NCBI GenBank assembly: GCA_951230915.1
Contig: OX579635.1
Location: 44,578,001 to 44,642,000 of the forward strand
DNA length: 64,000 nt
Reading direction: 5' to 3'
From: Antitrichia curtipendula
Taxonomy: Eukaryota > Streptophyta > Bryopsida > Hypnales > Leucodontaceae
The notes beneath the pieces are model-generated. The model had not been told where the DNA came from. It ran no database searches and was given only the letters and a program-made list of their open reading frames with translations. Positions 11,051 through 22,620 of the stretch are shown piece by piece (position 1 is the first letter of the stretch; each line of letters opens with the position of its first letter). The position numbers and the translations under genes are program-made.

Positions 11051-12396
11051 GGATTCAAGCAAGTAGGAGCAAGCCATGTATGAGGAGGATGCCTCATTTA
11101 TGACCAAAGGTATATGGAAATTCTCTTTGCTTCCTCCCGATTCTACAAATGTTGGATGCAAGTGGGTGTTTTGCACCAAGAAAGATGCATTGGACAACAT
11201 TGTGCATTACAAGGCGAGATTGATAGCCAAGAAATATTCCAAGTTGAAGGGGTGGATTTCAGTGAGACCTTTGCTCCCATGGCCAAATTTTGCACCATTC
11301 AATACATGACGGTGATAGAGGCAACCACGGACTTGGAGATGCCCAAATGGATGTCATCACGGTGTCTCTCAATTCAAATCTTGAAGAGGTCATCTACATG
11401 GACCAACCCAAAGGCTTTGTTCAACAAGGTCGAGAACACCTCAAGTGTAAGCACAAAAAGGTCATTTATAGGTTGAGGCAATCCGGAAAAGCATGGTACA
11501 TGAACGTTGATGCATTGTTTGCAAAAGAGGGCTACATAAAGAGTCATGCAGACCACTCTCTCTACATCAAGCAAACAAGTGTGTATTTGGTGATTGTCAT
11601 TGTTTATGTGGATAATTGATCATCATGATAAACACTATGAGCAAAATGAAAAAAGTCAAGGCAATTAGGCAATGTTGAAAAGCAAATATAATATGAGTGA
11701 TCTTGGTGAACTACACTATTGCCTTGGAGTGGAGTTTCAAAGGCAAAGGGCTAACCGCACCATCACCATGAGCCAAAACAAGTATATTGAAGAAGTGTAG
11801 AAGTGCTTCAATATGGATAGTTGCAAATCCATTGGCACACCACTTGATGTGAAGGAGAAGATGGCAAAGCTCACAGATAAGGAGTATGAAGGTGTCAAAT
11901 CAAAAATGCAAGATGTGCCATACAAAGCCGCAATGGGGAGCTTGATGTATGCTATGGTGGTCACAAGGCTTGACCTTACATTTGCAATAAGTGTGATGAG
12001 CCAATATATGGCCCAAAGTGGTCTCAAACATTGGACAACGGTCAAGAGAATCATGCGGTACTTCCATGGTACCTTAGAGTCAAAATTGGTACTTTGCGGC
12101 AAGAGCCCTACATTGATGGGCCTTTGTGATGCCAATTGGACTGGAGATGCAAGTGATAGAGGGTCTATAACTAGCTATGTGTTTATGCTTAGAGACAATG
12201 TCATCTCGTGGATTTCCAATAAACAACCCACTATTACCTTGTCTACTACCAAGGCGGAGTACATGGCCATTAGCCAATGCACAAGGAAGGCCATATGGTT
12301 AAGGCAATTCATGAGTGATATTGGATTTGAGCAAGAGAAGAGCACACGCATTATGTGTGACAATCAAGGCGCCATTGTCTTGGTCATGAATCCAAT
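11050..12396 (+). pseudogene. Ty1/copia reverse transcriptase and RNase H remnant
   Basis: Reverse transcriptase begins near 11076. VGCKWVFCTKKDALDN and ARLIAKKYS lie at 11150-11240, followed by a frameshift. EGVDFSETFAPMAKF follows, then another shift to LEEVIYMDQPKGFV near 11375. The catalytic box YVDD is YVDN followed at once by a stop (about 11604-11620). Another frame restores LGELHYCLGVEF near 11705. RNase H is best preserved (11813-12396), with DANWTGD, TTKAEYMA and CDNQGAI supplying the acidic residues. The frame stops at MNP, where a CACTA-type end begins. At least three frameshifts and two stops show an old, inactive copy. Confidence 0.93.
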
Positions 12397-12515
12397 CACT
12401 ACAAGAGAAAGGGGTGTTTTAAGTGTGTTTTTAAGTATAGTCCTAGAGATAAGATATTAAGTAATGACCTTTATGGAGATTTTCAATAAAAATTTACTAG
12501 AAATACATGTGTTTT
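12397..12515. mobile_element. CACTA-type element end (left end copy)
   Basis: The stretch starts with CACTACAAGAGAAAGGGGTG, inserted after an RNase H codon, and about 110 bases closely match the hairpin element at 12930-13140. Its own right end was not found before 12930. It may be a solo end, or the left end of a 744-bp composite whose right end is at 13140. The remaining bases 12516-12929 hold no recognised feature. Confidence 0.6.
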
Positions 12516-12929
12516 TCATTACTCCAGCTTGTACTTTTAATGTAGTTTGTTTGTTTTGTAGTATGTAGAATACTAACACTGTAATTGGATAGTCTTGCTT
12601 ATAGCAAAAATGATTCATTTCCCTTGTTAGTGTCAGTGTTACTTTTTCTTTTGTGACATATTTTTTTCAAAAGAATATTATGTACCCAATCTACTGAAAT
12701 GCATATGTGATAATGAGAATTTCAAAGTTAACATTTTTATGGCTTTGCAAAAAAATTGCCATTATTCAATATAATTTTGTGTCACTTAGTAATTAGAGCC
12801 ATCTAGAACGAGGAACAATAGCAATGTGTCATGCACAAAATTTTATTACATGCCACAAGTTGTATACCATTGAGAAACCAAAAAAAATGAAAAATCCCAA
12901 ATTTACCATTCAGATTTATCTACTTGTTT

Positions 12930-13140
12930 CACTATAAGAGAAAGGTGTGTTTTTAAGCATAGTCCTAGAGATATGATATTAAGTAATGACCTTTATAGAG
13001 ATTTCCAGTAAAAAATTACTAGAAATACATGTGTTTATAGTAAATTTTTACTGAAAATCTCCATAAAGGTCATTTCTTAATATCTTATCTCTAGGACTGT
13101 ACTTAAAAACACACTTAAAACACCCCTTTCTCTTATAGTA
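12930..13140. mobile_element. CACTA-derived hairpin MITE
   Basis: The 211-bp element is almost a perfect palindrome. It starts CACTATAAGAGAAAGG and ends CCTTTCTCTTATAGTA, the last base differing from the expected G. It is flanked by TTT at 12927-12929 and TTT at 13141-13143, matching a 3-bp CACTA-type duplication. The single strand could fold end to end. No coding capacity. Confidence 0.8.
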
Positions 13141-13143
13141 TTT

Positions 13144-15032
13144 TCACCCACAAAATTGGGTGTTGCGGAAATAGCTCTCTACTAGACACAAGTATAGCCT
13201 CCTGGCAAAATACTATAAATATATTATAGGATCATTAGTGAGGGATAGTGTTGGTCTAGTATGAAGCAAAATCAAGGTCATTAGAGCATATTAGCTTGAT
13301 ACTATGGTCGTTCATGGCATGACAAGTACATATTAGAGATAGTAGTCCAATACTAGTGAAGATGCAACAAATAGCAGTTTGGCATTTGAGCTATGATGTC
13401 CTAGCAAAATCTCCTAGACCTTTCCAAATAAAAAATTGAGATTTTTTCTTTGGACCAACTATCATTTGAAAACACAAGGTATCTTTTGTTTTTTTATGCA
13501 CAATTTTTTACCATTTGGCTACATCCAAAAGATATTGGCTATTTTTTGTAAAGGATATTTTTATTTTATGGGGTCAAAATAGATAAATTAATGCTATATT
13601 TGAAGACCAATAGCCAAAATTTACCTAAGTATCACACAAGTATCACACAAGTATTGAAGAAATATCTCCAAAATGATAAAAAAATAAAAAAATAAATAAA
13701 AAGGTGGTTCCGAATCGTTACCCCACTATCAAAAAATTAGGGTCGGACATGAAGAGTTCGGAGAGCTCTCCCCAAACATCATCGCTTGTCAGAAGTTCAA
13801 GGGAAGTGAGGTTTGGAGTTTTAGGTTTTGTTAGATAGGGGATTGAAAACCTCTCATTTCAGGAGTTGCATTTGGTGTTCTAAGGGTCAGCTTACATGTG
13901 AGCCCGGTGGACAAGTTTACAACTAATTCAAGCAAGAAGACAAAAGTGGCTCTACCAATTGTCTTGCCAGGATGGGCAAGCAAAAAAGGAGGAGTTAAAA
14001 TTTCACTAATATATCAATGGACAACCTCATTGGTGGAGACTAGTGAATCTAATACATGTGAATTTCTAATTGTATCTCTTCCACCCATTGGGTCCACATG
14101 AAAATGCAATGGCTATTTTTCCTTGTAGCACTCGATGTCAATGACCGATACACGTAAGCCCATTTCTTCATCGCCACTACTCTGTAGCTCTTCATAGCCA
14201 ATGCTGATGTTGTCCACCTTGTGTCTGCCCTGAAAGCGCTGTCCCTGCAGTCACAGTTTGCCACAGTTCTCACTCCAGTCGTGTCTGTTGGAAGGTGCGG
14301 TGCGATTGCCATTTCGGCTGAAATCCATTTGCAAGCTTCGAGTCGTTGGCAGCCTCAATGTTCGACTGGGCGCGCAAAGTTCATTGTAAGAATGGCTCCT
14401 CCTCACCTTCGATCTGCCTGCATTGGCATTGTCTGTGCCATGGTTTTGCTTTCTTGCTCAAAGTCAGAGTGGAATCTTGTTACACCAAGTTTTGTTACAA
14501 ACTAGTTGCTAAGATGCTTTTTTGTCACCATACTTGCTATGGTTTAGGATACTATTTGAGACACTTAAAGCATTTGGGGAGATCAATACATATATATACA
14601 GCTTGTAGAGAGATCTTTGGGTACAAGTGCCAAATCCGGTGAGCTGTATGAATTTCTTATGCAATTCCGAAGTGGGAGGTTGTAGACCAGTATGAGCGAC
14701 ACCGAACGACCCCATTTTCATTCAAAGTTCAGTGGCTATGGACATTGAGTCAAGTCATGCTTTTAATCTCGCTTGTTAATAAGTTCAATCAGGTGTTTGA
14801 ATAGATGAGTTGCTGTTGTCAATATGAAGATGGGATCAGGTCCATGATAGTTTTAGCACCCTCTACCTCATTGCTTGGCTCAACGGGACGTTATTGATAT
14901 ATGCCGTAATTGTTAGTTTTCATGCATTGTCTTGTTTCAGCGAGAAAATTTGCTGCATTCGTTGACTGATTTCTGAGTTATAATTGTCATGCGCAGACTG
15001 CATAACGTAGTTTGCGAGTGACTCCAATTTAA
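13144..15032. other. Unassigned sequence with open but unrecognised frames
   Basis: Nothing recognisable is seen in 13144-13880 except a perfect 12-base palindrome, GGAGAGCTCTCC, at about 13760. From 13890 to 14650 GC content rises and several frames of 60-98 codons stay open, for example 14221-14505 on +. None resembles a known domain. The stretch could be a decayed gene lying upstream of the PHD-like fragment. Confidence 0.4.
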
Positions 15033-15158
15033 GGAAGATGCACCGAATGTGAAAAATGTCAGAAATCCCCAAAGTGGTTTCACAACTGCATCCAACTAAC
15101 TCCTGAGGCTGTTGGGCGAAACAACCACAGGTATGCTTCCCCTATTCAGCATGGTTGA
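15033..15158 (+). pseudogene. Possible PHD-finger fragment
   Basis: After an in-frame stop the frame reads RCTECEKCQKSPKWFHNC, then IQLTPEAVG, until a TGA at 15156-15158. The spacing C-x2-C-x2-C and the W-F-H-x2-C core, followed by a threonine/glutamate helix start, resemble the zinc-binding half of a PHD finger, as in the plant BAH-PHD reader proteins SHL and EBS. Only about 35 residues are visible and the remainder of the finger is absent. No BAH domain was found upstream. It may be an exon of a broken gene or chance. Confidence 0.3.
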
Positions 15159-16950
15159 TTGGAATTTCAAGCATAGCTTATTAAAACTTTTTCTTATGCG
15201 AAATACTTTATACATAATTGGACTGAATGGGGATTCAATATGAGGTCCTTTGTGTTAGCAGGGTCTGTAACTTTTGGCTCCAGGAATGGTTTGACTAGTT
15301 GCTCCAAGAGTGTCCACGAACTGAGTGCAAGAACCTCACTATGGGTTCAAACTCAAGTTTGGCGTTGTTTTGTTGTTGATTCTCTGATTTTGGATCCCAA
15401 CATAAGCACTTGGAAAATTCTTTGTTGTGGAATTTTATCTAAATAATGCTCGAGAGAAAAGTGGATCAAGAGCATTATATTGTGAAGTCATTCTAGATAC
15501 TGAATCAAGAACCTCCAAATCTTTGACACATTGATGTGATAAAAAGGAATTTGACAAGTGACATGAGGTTCGAGACTCTGTACTGCTTCCCTGGATCTTG
15601 CAACCACAATTACTTTCTCACATTTCACTTTTACATGCTACAAAATATGTGACAACTTTACATCGTGAAGCAAGTGCGGTTTCCTAAACTGAATAAAAAT
15701 TGCTATAAAATCAACCCCTGAAATATCACCTAATAATTCATGCAATTTATCCAAACCTCAAGGTTGACTGCAAAGCAGTGACTTGAGGCTTACCCAAGTG
15801 TTTTCTTATCGAGGTTTTATATTGCAATTTTGGAACCTTATTACAACATCAAACGTGTTGAATCACAAGAGTGGTGAGGGGTGTTGATTTCTTTAGCAAC
15901 ATTTCATTTCCACATTACTAGACATATCCTCAATGATTAGTCACATTAATTATCCTTTGCACATGATGCATGGTATCAAAAGGTGACCTAAGCTAAAGGA
16001 GGACAAGATTATAAGATATAATCATGTTCATTACATGCATACATAGTTGCCATGTCTATAGAAATGGGCCCATTGTGGTTATGTATTTCATTTTGTAAAA
16101 GATCTTACAAAGCAATGTTTAGTAGGATTTTGATATTTAGAATCCTTAAAACACCTACAACTGCATCTAATTATATACAATCATTTTGATGATTCACAAA
16201 TTTTAGACTACATGTCCATGTAGTAGATTTGTAGATTTTTTTCATGGTTCATCTTTTCCTACTTGTTATATTATTTTTACTCTTGTTGTTCATATTCTTA
16301 CCTAGGAGCTTGAAACTATTAATTGAAAAAGTTTGGCCGTGATCAAATTACATGCAGTTTGTCCTCTAATCAATTAAACATTCGTACCTAGAATAAATGT
16401 ACCATTTACCATACACATCCAATAACCAAACAACAATAGTTGTCAATTACCGCACACTGACCGCACACCAACCACACGATGCAACTACCAATTCACTTGG
16501 AATGGAAGCATGATTTTGTATCACCGCCCAATGACTGCACACTGTGCGGTCAAGGGTTGCAAGGAATTTTTAATTATATTTCAACTTCATCACCTTTTAA
16601 TTGCAATAAAATTTGTAAGAAGAACTATTTTTGCATTGTGTCTCTTGAAGGTGAATCTAATCATAACATTTAATAATCACACCAAATTTCAAAACATGTA
16701 AATCTCTATAATTATGTGGAGAAGGATTTGAATTTTGTCCGTGCGGTGATTGGCAAGTTATAGATATTCAAAATCATTTCAAGAATCATTTCATATAGGT
16801 CAACTTGACATTATGACCAATAACCAATTTCAAACTCCCCGCTTTTGAGGACAATTCACCCCACACACACAATAACCTTAGAACAAGGAACAAGACTTTC
16901 ATCTATAATCCAATGTAATAGAAGAATTTTTAAAAGGAGCTTTTATTAAA
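15159..16950. other. AT-rich intergenic sequence
   Basis: No coding region or element was recognised. A short direct repeat ACCGCACAC occurs at about 16449-16470. The stretch ends at the left boundary of the first copy of the segmental repeat. Confidence 0.5.
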
Positions 16951-18661
16951 GTCTACGCCACATGAACATAGAGAGATGTGCAAATACCCTTGATGCTTCC
17001 TCTCAATGAGGTAACCCTAATAACATGAATATTGTATCCAATGCACTCAAACCTCTCTTGCGGTCTCCTCCGTGAGTAACTATGAAGTCTTTCCATGTCC
17101 TCAACATTTTCAAGGGTGGGCATGCTCTCAGCACAGACTTCGTATTGATCAGACAAATTGCAGAAACGTGAAGGAACCGATGAATGTGCGCTCACGGCTC
17201 CAGAACATGAGCATCTCTTGGTCACCACCCAAACAAAATTGAAGGAGCGAAACAGTGTGGGCAACGTACGCGCAACATGCGTGCGTTCGATTTGAGAGCG
17301 ATGGAGAAGCCCAACCGTTTCCTCATTTGTACCTAGAACTACTATTTGCGCAATCAGTGAGAAACCCAATTCGTGCTTGAATGCGTGAAATCCCATGCCA
17401 GCTATGGGCGAGCAAGGTGCACAAATTACATGGCTCCTTCCCTGTGTCCGGAAACTGAATTTAGAGCAAAGGAAGAGCAGTCTCCAAGCTCACCAAATGG
17501 CGCCACGAGTGGCCCGGGCCTCAGGACTGGGAATCCAAGTTTCGACTTACTACAGTACCCAATGTGATGCTCATGCGTGCGACATGTCCAATGCAAATTA
17601 AAACTCAAAATAGAAATTTTTCATCAATCGCATGAACAGAACACAGGCCTCGATTGTATCACACCGGTCGGCAGCTTGCCAAATGCCAAATGAGCATATT
17701 TGATAGATCCATCCACTCAAATGAACATGAATGGTACATTCCACAAACGCAAAATTGCCACTGTATGCAAGTAGAGTCACTCAGAATGGAAGCTAGCACG
17801 CATCCCAAGCTGGGGTATCCAACATAAATAGTCTGAAACTAAAATATTGCTATCACTCGAACTGTACAAGATGCTCCTTAGTTTGTCACTGAAATGGTGT
17901 GTCCCGCGGTCCGGTATCCCAGCACCACTCCAAACCCTTGAGGATTTCTTAAATAAGTATGAGCACCGGTTGAAATTGAGGTTCAATAATTAATCGAGGG
18001 AGGTGTATATTTGCACCAACTTGCGCATATTCGCAGGTAAGGTTCTATTTCTTCTGGAGCTGCCTTAGTTGGTTCATCACAACGAGAATGCGTGCCATTC
18101 GTGCCATTATTAATGCTGGAGCTTCTTTTATTCTCGTAAATTATGTTGACGCAAAAAGAAAGATCTTTCATGCGGAGGGATTCTGGAGTCTACAATGAAA
18201 GGATCCCTTTATAATATGCCCGTGCTTGGTATCATTTTGAATGCATTCCGACAGTAAAGTAACTCCAATGAGGACACGAATTGCATAATGCTCCATGGCA
18301 AGGCAAGCCACACAATGGAATACTGTACCACTGTAGAACGTCTGCACAACGAGGCTGGTGCTGAGGAGCCTATGAGCTCCACACTTCACTTGCATGAGTC
18401 CAAATTCAAGTCGGTTCCCAGTACAAAATAATTTCTCACGAAAAACAGGCATGGCCGAATCCTGAGTTTCAGAAAGAACCCCCCCATGGAACTTGAGCTC
18501 TTGATTTGTTTTGTGCATGCCGTAATTCCATGACCTCCAGATACTTGGGGGGTGGAGTTCCCTTGAAGAATTCCACTCTCATTTGTCAACCTCTGATTCA
18601 AAAAAACAATGCTCCTTGAAATAGCTGCATTGTTTCCCAGTGGTCCTCAAATTATGTGCAT

Positions 18662-19455
18662 CTCTGGAGGCGGGAATTGCACTGCAGGACGCTCTTTCGG
18701 AATGAACGTATATTTCATGGTCGGATTTGGCAACTTGTGGAGCGTTTGGAGATACCGTGAGCTCCCACTGAGGATTCCAAGATCCTTTGGGTTTTTGCCT
18801 CCCCACCAGAAGCTTCATGTTGATCCCCACCCTCTTAGACAAGTGGTAGTAAAGAACAAACATTCGTAACACATTTAACTTGAACATGACTCTTTGAAGG
18901 AAGTGAAAAATGGCTAAAGATTTTACATTACACTGTTGCAATCCTCATCCGAAGGACAAACTGTCAATTCCACAATGTTGGTGGTAATCCGAAACATTCA
19001 TTCTGGAGCCATCTTCACATTTACGTTAGCTTGTTGTGCTAATCGATAGAGATGCAAATTGCATTCCAGTTGGCTGAGCTTGAAGAGTTTAAGCGTGGAC
19101 AGTTTCAGGAACAACTCAAATGTCCATGGTACTCTATCCGTGACGAACAAGTGTCCGAACTGGAAACTCGTGATTTTTTCATCAGTTTTGAGGAGGTTGT
19201 ATGGAGGCTTTCTTAGGCCCAAGTTTTATGGGATCTGCAGAGAACGTATACAATGTTCTTCATTCATTGTGGTGATATAGAACCTGTAATTTTCTGAATT
19301 ACACATTTTACAATATGATCAATGAAATTGGTATTAAAAAAACGTCAGGTGTCGATCCAGACACTTATTTCGGGATGGAGGGAGTATTCCTTATTAACCC
19401 TCTTTTGAACATTCTTTTTGGTAAAGATGTGTGGATATCAATACTAACGTAATGC
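18662..19455. other. Segment present in R1 but absent from R2
   Basis: R1 and R2 agree up to CTCAAATTATGTG (18648) and again from TTCTGATAAATCAG (about 19472), but R2 has nothing for the bases between. Part of this segment (18690-18800) is weakly similar to 26440-26600, downstream of R3: GGAATGAACRTATAT, then GAGGATTCCAARA. It was therefore probably ancestral and deleted from R2. A Stowaway-like end lies inside it. Confidence 0.55.
19345..19382. mobile_element. Stowaway-like (Tc1/mariner) MITE terminus
   Basis: Read on the minus strand the stretch begins TACTCCCTCCATCCCGAAAT, followed by AAGTGTCTGGATCGACAC. This matches the well-known Stowaway terminal repeat (CTCCCTCCGT-CCC.AAATA..TGTC) preceded by its TA target site. 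Only this end was found. The partner end is missing or degraded, so this is a remnant. Confidence 0.6.
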
Positions 19456-21429
19456 AAGATTAGTCGATCGTATTCTGATAAATCAGAAAATGTTTACAGA
19501 AGCGAATTCTACAATCAAGTTCGTCATCAGATCTTGCAGATTTAATACATAATGTGGTACACAATGTACAACACATGTAGACGACGATTGCAGGTCATTC
19601 GATTTTTCAACTGTATTCAATTCATAAGATTTTAAAGTTTCATTGACTTTGGATCGATCACGAATCTCTAAACGGTCATGTGAATGAATGGCAATAGTGT
19701 TCTCCAAAGAGTCCGACAATCATCATTCCCATCAAATTGATTGAAACCAAAATCATCCAGCATTTGACAGCAAGAAAGAAACGAGTGTGAGAGAAAATGC
19801 ACTAGAGCTAGCAAACACACCCTTTTTTTTTGTACCAAGATGATAACGCAAGGATGAAGTGCAACAAAATGAGGATAAAGTTCATGGAATTCTGCAATGC
19901 CTACCCTATTTTTAAGTTACTTCTTTTCCCATTTTCCTTTTTTAATTTGAAAGTGGAAGTCAATTGCCCTGTTAATATGTTTTCTCTTTTAGAAACACAA
20001 GGGACGACAGCCCATTCCTAAAACAGAAACCTCTACAGTATGTGAGAAGCTCGGCGCAGTCCTCCGTCCTCACGACCAAGGCACCGACAGTAGTCTGATT
20101 GGAGCTTCCTTCATAAACTTGCCATATATTGCAAAGCGCCCAAAGGATGGACGGCAAGGATGGAAGTTCGGTGCTGCGGTCGCCCGCAGTCCCGCATCGC
20201 TTTTCCCAATCTGGAGCACCCCTTCGGAACCATAGCCGCTTAATTATATTGAGTTGCATTCTGTGACCAGTGCAGAATTATTGCCCGACGTAGCAATTCA
20301 ACCTCAATCATCTTCCAACATGCGCTTGCATGCACGCTGAATTGCTGGTAGCGCCAGCAGCAGGTTCATGAATCGAGGTGAGCACTTTCAAAATCGACTG
20401 TTCCCAAAACTATAATCCATAACCCTTGATAGGTCTGGCTAGTAAGGTCAACTGCAATTAATGCTAGAAAAGCCCACATTATTGCTCCAATTCAAACTTT
20501 TGTGATCGACGGAAGTTTCTTCACACAAACACAGCAGTGCTTCTTCTTCTTCTTTTCTGACTTTTTGAATTGAAAATCCTTGAATTCACTAAACCTGACC
20601 TCCTGCAATCACTCATCACTCAAGGTCCAAAGCTCTGCCACAGACGCAAGACACTGTATACAACTCCCGCCAGGTATGACGGTGGGTCCAATGCCGATAA
20701 TTAGATCTGGGGACGCAATGCACCCACTTCAGATTCAATATTCGGACGGATGGGCACACATGCATCGTGATTTTCCCCGCATTTGTTAATGGAAATTTGG
20801 TTCAAATGTTCAAATGGTGGCCGGGAAGTGCATGTTGTGGAAAATTTCAAGGGAAGCTCCGCCAGACAATGGCGTCAGTTGCATTGAAAGATTCCTCTCA
20901 GTCGATCGTACTGCTCTATATAATAAAATACTCCGTAGGAAATCAGAATGGACAGGAGGCGCTTGCCTGCCACTCAGCCAGTGCTGCCAAGATTCCGATC
21001 GCATTTCCGCCCGCTGATTTCCACCACTGGATGGTCACGTTTGGCAACTTGCGGGAGGGAAAGGCACGAAGTCCACAGATACTTTCAGTTTCGGTGAGCA
21101 TACCAAAGACGATCAACGATATTTTATGGAATGTCGAAACGGGGTTTGAACTTTCCTGTTGACCCCAATTCCAGACCCGTTCCCACAGGACCAAAATGGC
21201 CCCGCAAAACGTGCTCACGGTCGGTCGACGAAATCGTCATGTGGCACTTAGCTATGGTGGGGACAACTGAACCATAGAGCAAGAAAGACCCCCGGAAAGG
21301 CAGGTCAAGCACCCTGCTGGAGTTTCGAGGCAGACGAGGAGATTCGTCACCTCGCAATTGGCGGCATCCTGGGAACTTCGGTAGAGGGACATCAGATATT
21401 CAGATGACGGACGCTGCCGTGGCGACTGC

Positions 21430-22210
21430 AATTTCACCTGCAATCTTGATAAGTAGGTCAAAATTCTTTTTTCAAACCGAAAACAGCCAGGATTCCGCAA
21501 AAACGGACCGAGAGCAACCGCAACCGGAATCCAAACCCAATTGGCGGAATAGTCGAATCTGACGGCTCTGGCCATTGGAACCGCGCGCTTTTTCCTGGTA
21601 CGTGCCTACAAGTCAGAAGCCCACGCCGCTCTGCCCTATATCCATGGCCGTCGGTGGTCCCCAAGAACCTCCAAAGACGAACGAATTACTTGCTGTTTGA
21701 ACAGTTTGAATTGCAGGTCCCACTGCCGACGAAGCAGATTGCGTAAGAAAAGCGCATCGGTGACCTCCTTCATGGCATCCGATTAATGGTCCAGCAAGCA
21801 AGCTGCAGGACCTTCCACTTCAGCTTCCAGCTTCCACCTCCACCCCCACCCCTACCCGAGGAATTTTCTATTGCATAGCTACGCCTTGACCAATTTCTGC
21901 CGATCCCTACTTCAGCAACTTCCCATCTTACCTCCACCAACTGTTGTCCAGACATGTGATGCAAGTTTTGGAATCCTGGAATCAGGATCTTTCACTGCAA
22001 CAATTATCTGCCCAGCTGTCTGGCTACCTCACCATCGCAAGTCAAACGCTGATCAAAACTTCGGTATTTTGTGCCCCCATTCCAAACGCCCGACACCGAA
22101 TAGGATCCTGTTCTCCATCCAATTTCCTTCTCCGCCAGAGTGCAGCTTCGTGCCGATGATCCATGATCCTCCAAATTCATATTCATTCCGTGCACGAATC
22201 GAATTGACTG
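21430..22210. repeat. Near-identical core of R1 (matches 32420-33200)
   Basis: By eye about 12-14 differences separate the two copies over about 780 bases, roughly 98 percent identity, with almost no indels. The sequence just to the left (20600-21400) differs far more. The core is GC-richer and contains a long CCACCTCCACCCCCACCCC pyrimidine run near 21835. Frames on both strands stay open for 60-160 codons in both copies, but no domain is recognised, and near-identity alone explains the shared frames. Confidence 0.7.
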
Positions 22211-22620
22211 GGATGGGCTGTACTTGCATCCATCAGCAGCAGGAGAAATTGCGGAGTGTCTGCAAAAATGGTGATCATTCACCATGTGCAAGAAGTGAAT
22301 CACATGTCAACCAACGTACGTTCGTCCAACCCAAATGCTTAAAATTCGAGGACTGACTGACTCCAAAAATCTTCGAAGCTTGAATTTGTCAGATCACGCG
22401 ATCAAGCGATCAGATTGGCTCGCGCAAGGGGCCGCCCCTTTTACCGTCTTGGGATATGCTCCTGGCTGGAGAGTGGAGGCTCTAGTCTCCAGCCAGCGGC
22501 TGCCTGCGATTGGCTCCAACTGTGTGACCCACGGCGGACCTTTCGGGATCACCTAGTTCGCCCAATTGGGGTCTGAACTCATCACCAATTGAGTCCCGCC
22601 TCCTCACTTTTGGAGGTAAG

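Larger units (their letters stand above)
16951..22620. repeat. Segmental repeat copy R1
   Basis: Collinear with R2 at 28706-33670, with an offset of about 11.75 kb at the left end and 10.99 kb near 21.5 kb. The first 190 bases (about 16978-17172) appear identical to 28739-28933. The stretch 17780-18190 is nearly so, and 20500-21000 is clearly more diverged, with indels. R1 holds about 790 bp (18662-19455) absent from R2. Its last part may also extend to 24030-24180, which matches 33980-34130. GC content is higher than in the flanks. No recognisable gene or domain is present in any of the three copies. Open frames are short and not conserved with frame-preserving changes. Confidence 0.85.

Noticed and set aside
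15968..15985. TGGTATCAAAAGG resembling a copia primer-binding site
   Set aside because: The match to the initiator-tRNA complement breaks after eight bases, and no LTR end or gag follows within the next kilobase.
21770..22356. Open frames of 64-161 codons in the near-identical core
   Set aside because: The duplicates are too similar for frame conservation to be informative. No domain was recognised, so they are not called genes.
22400..22600. GC-rich stretch considered as an rRNA-like sequence
   Set aside because: No conserved rRNA segment was recognised, and the stretch recurs only as part of R1/R2.
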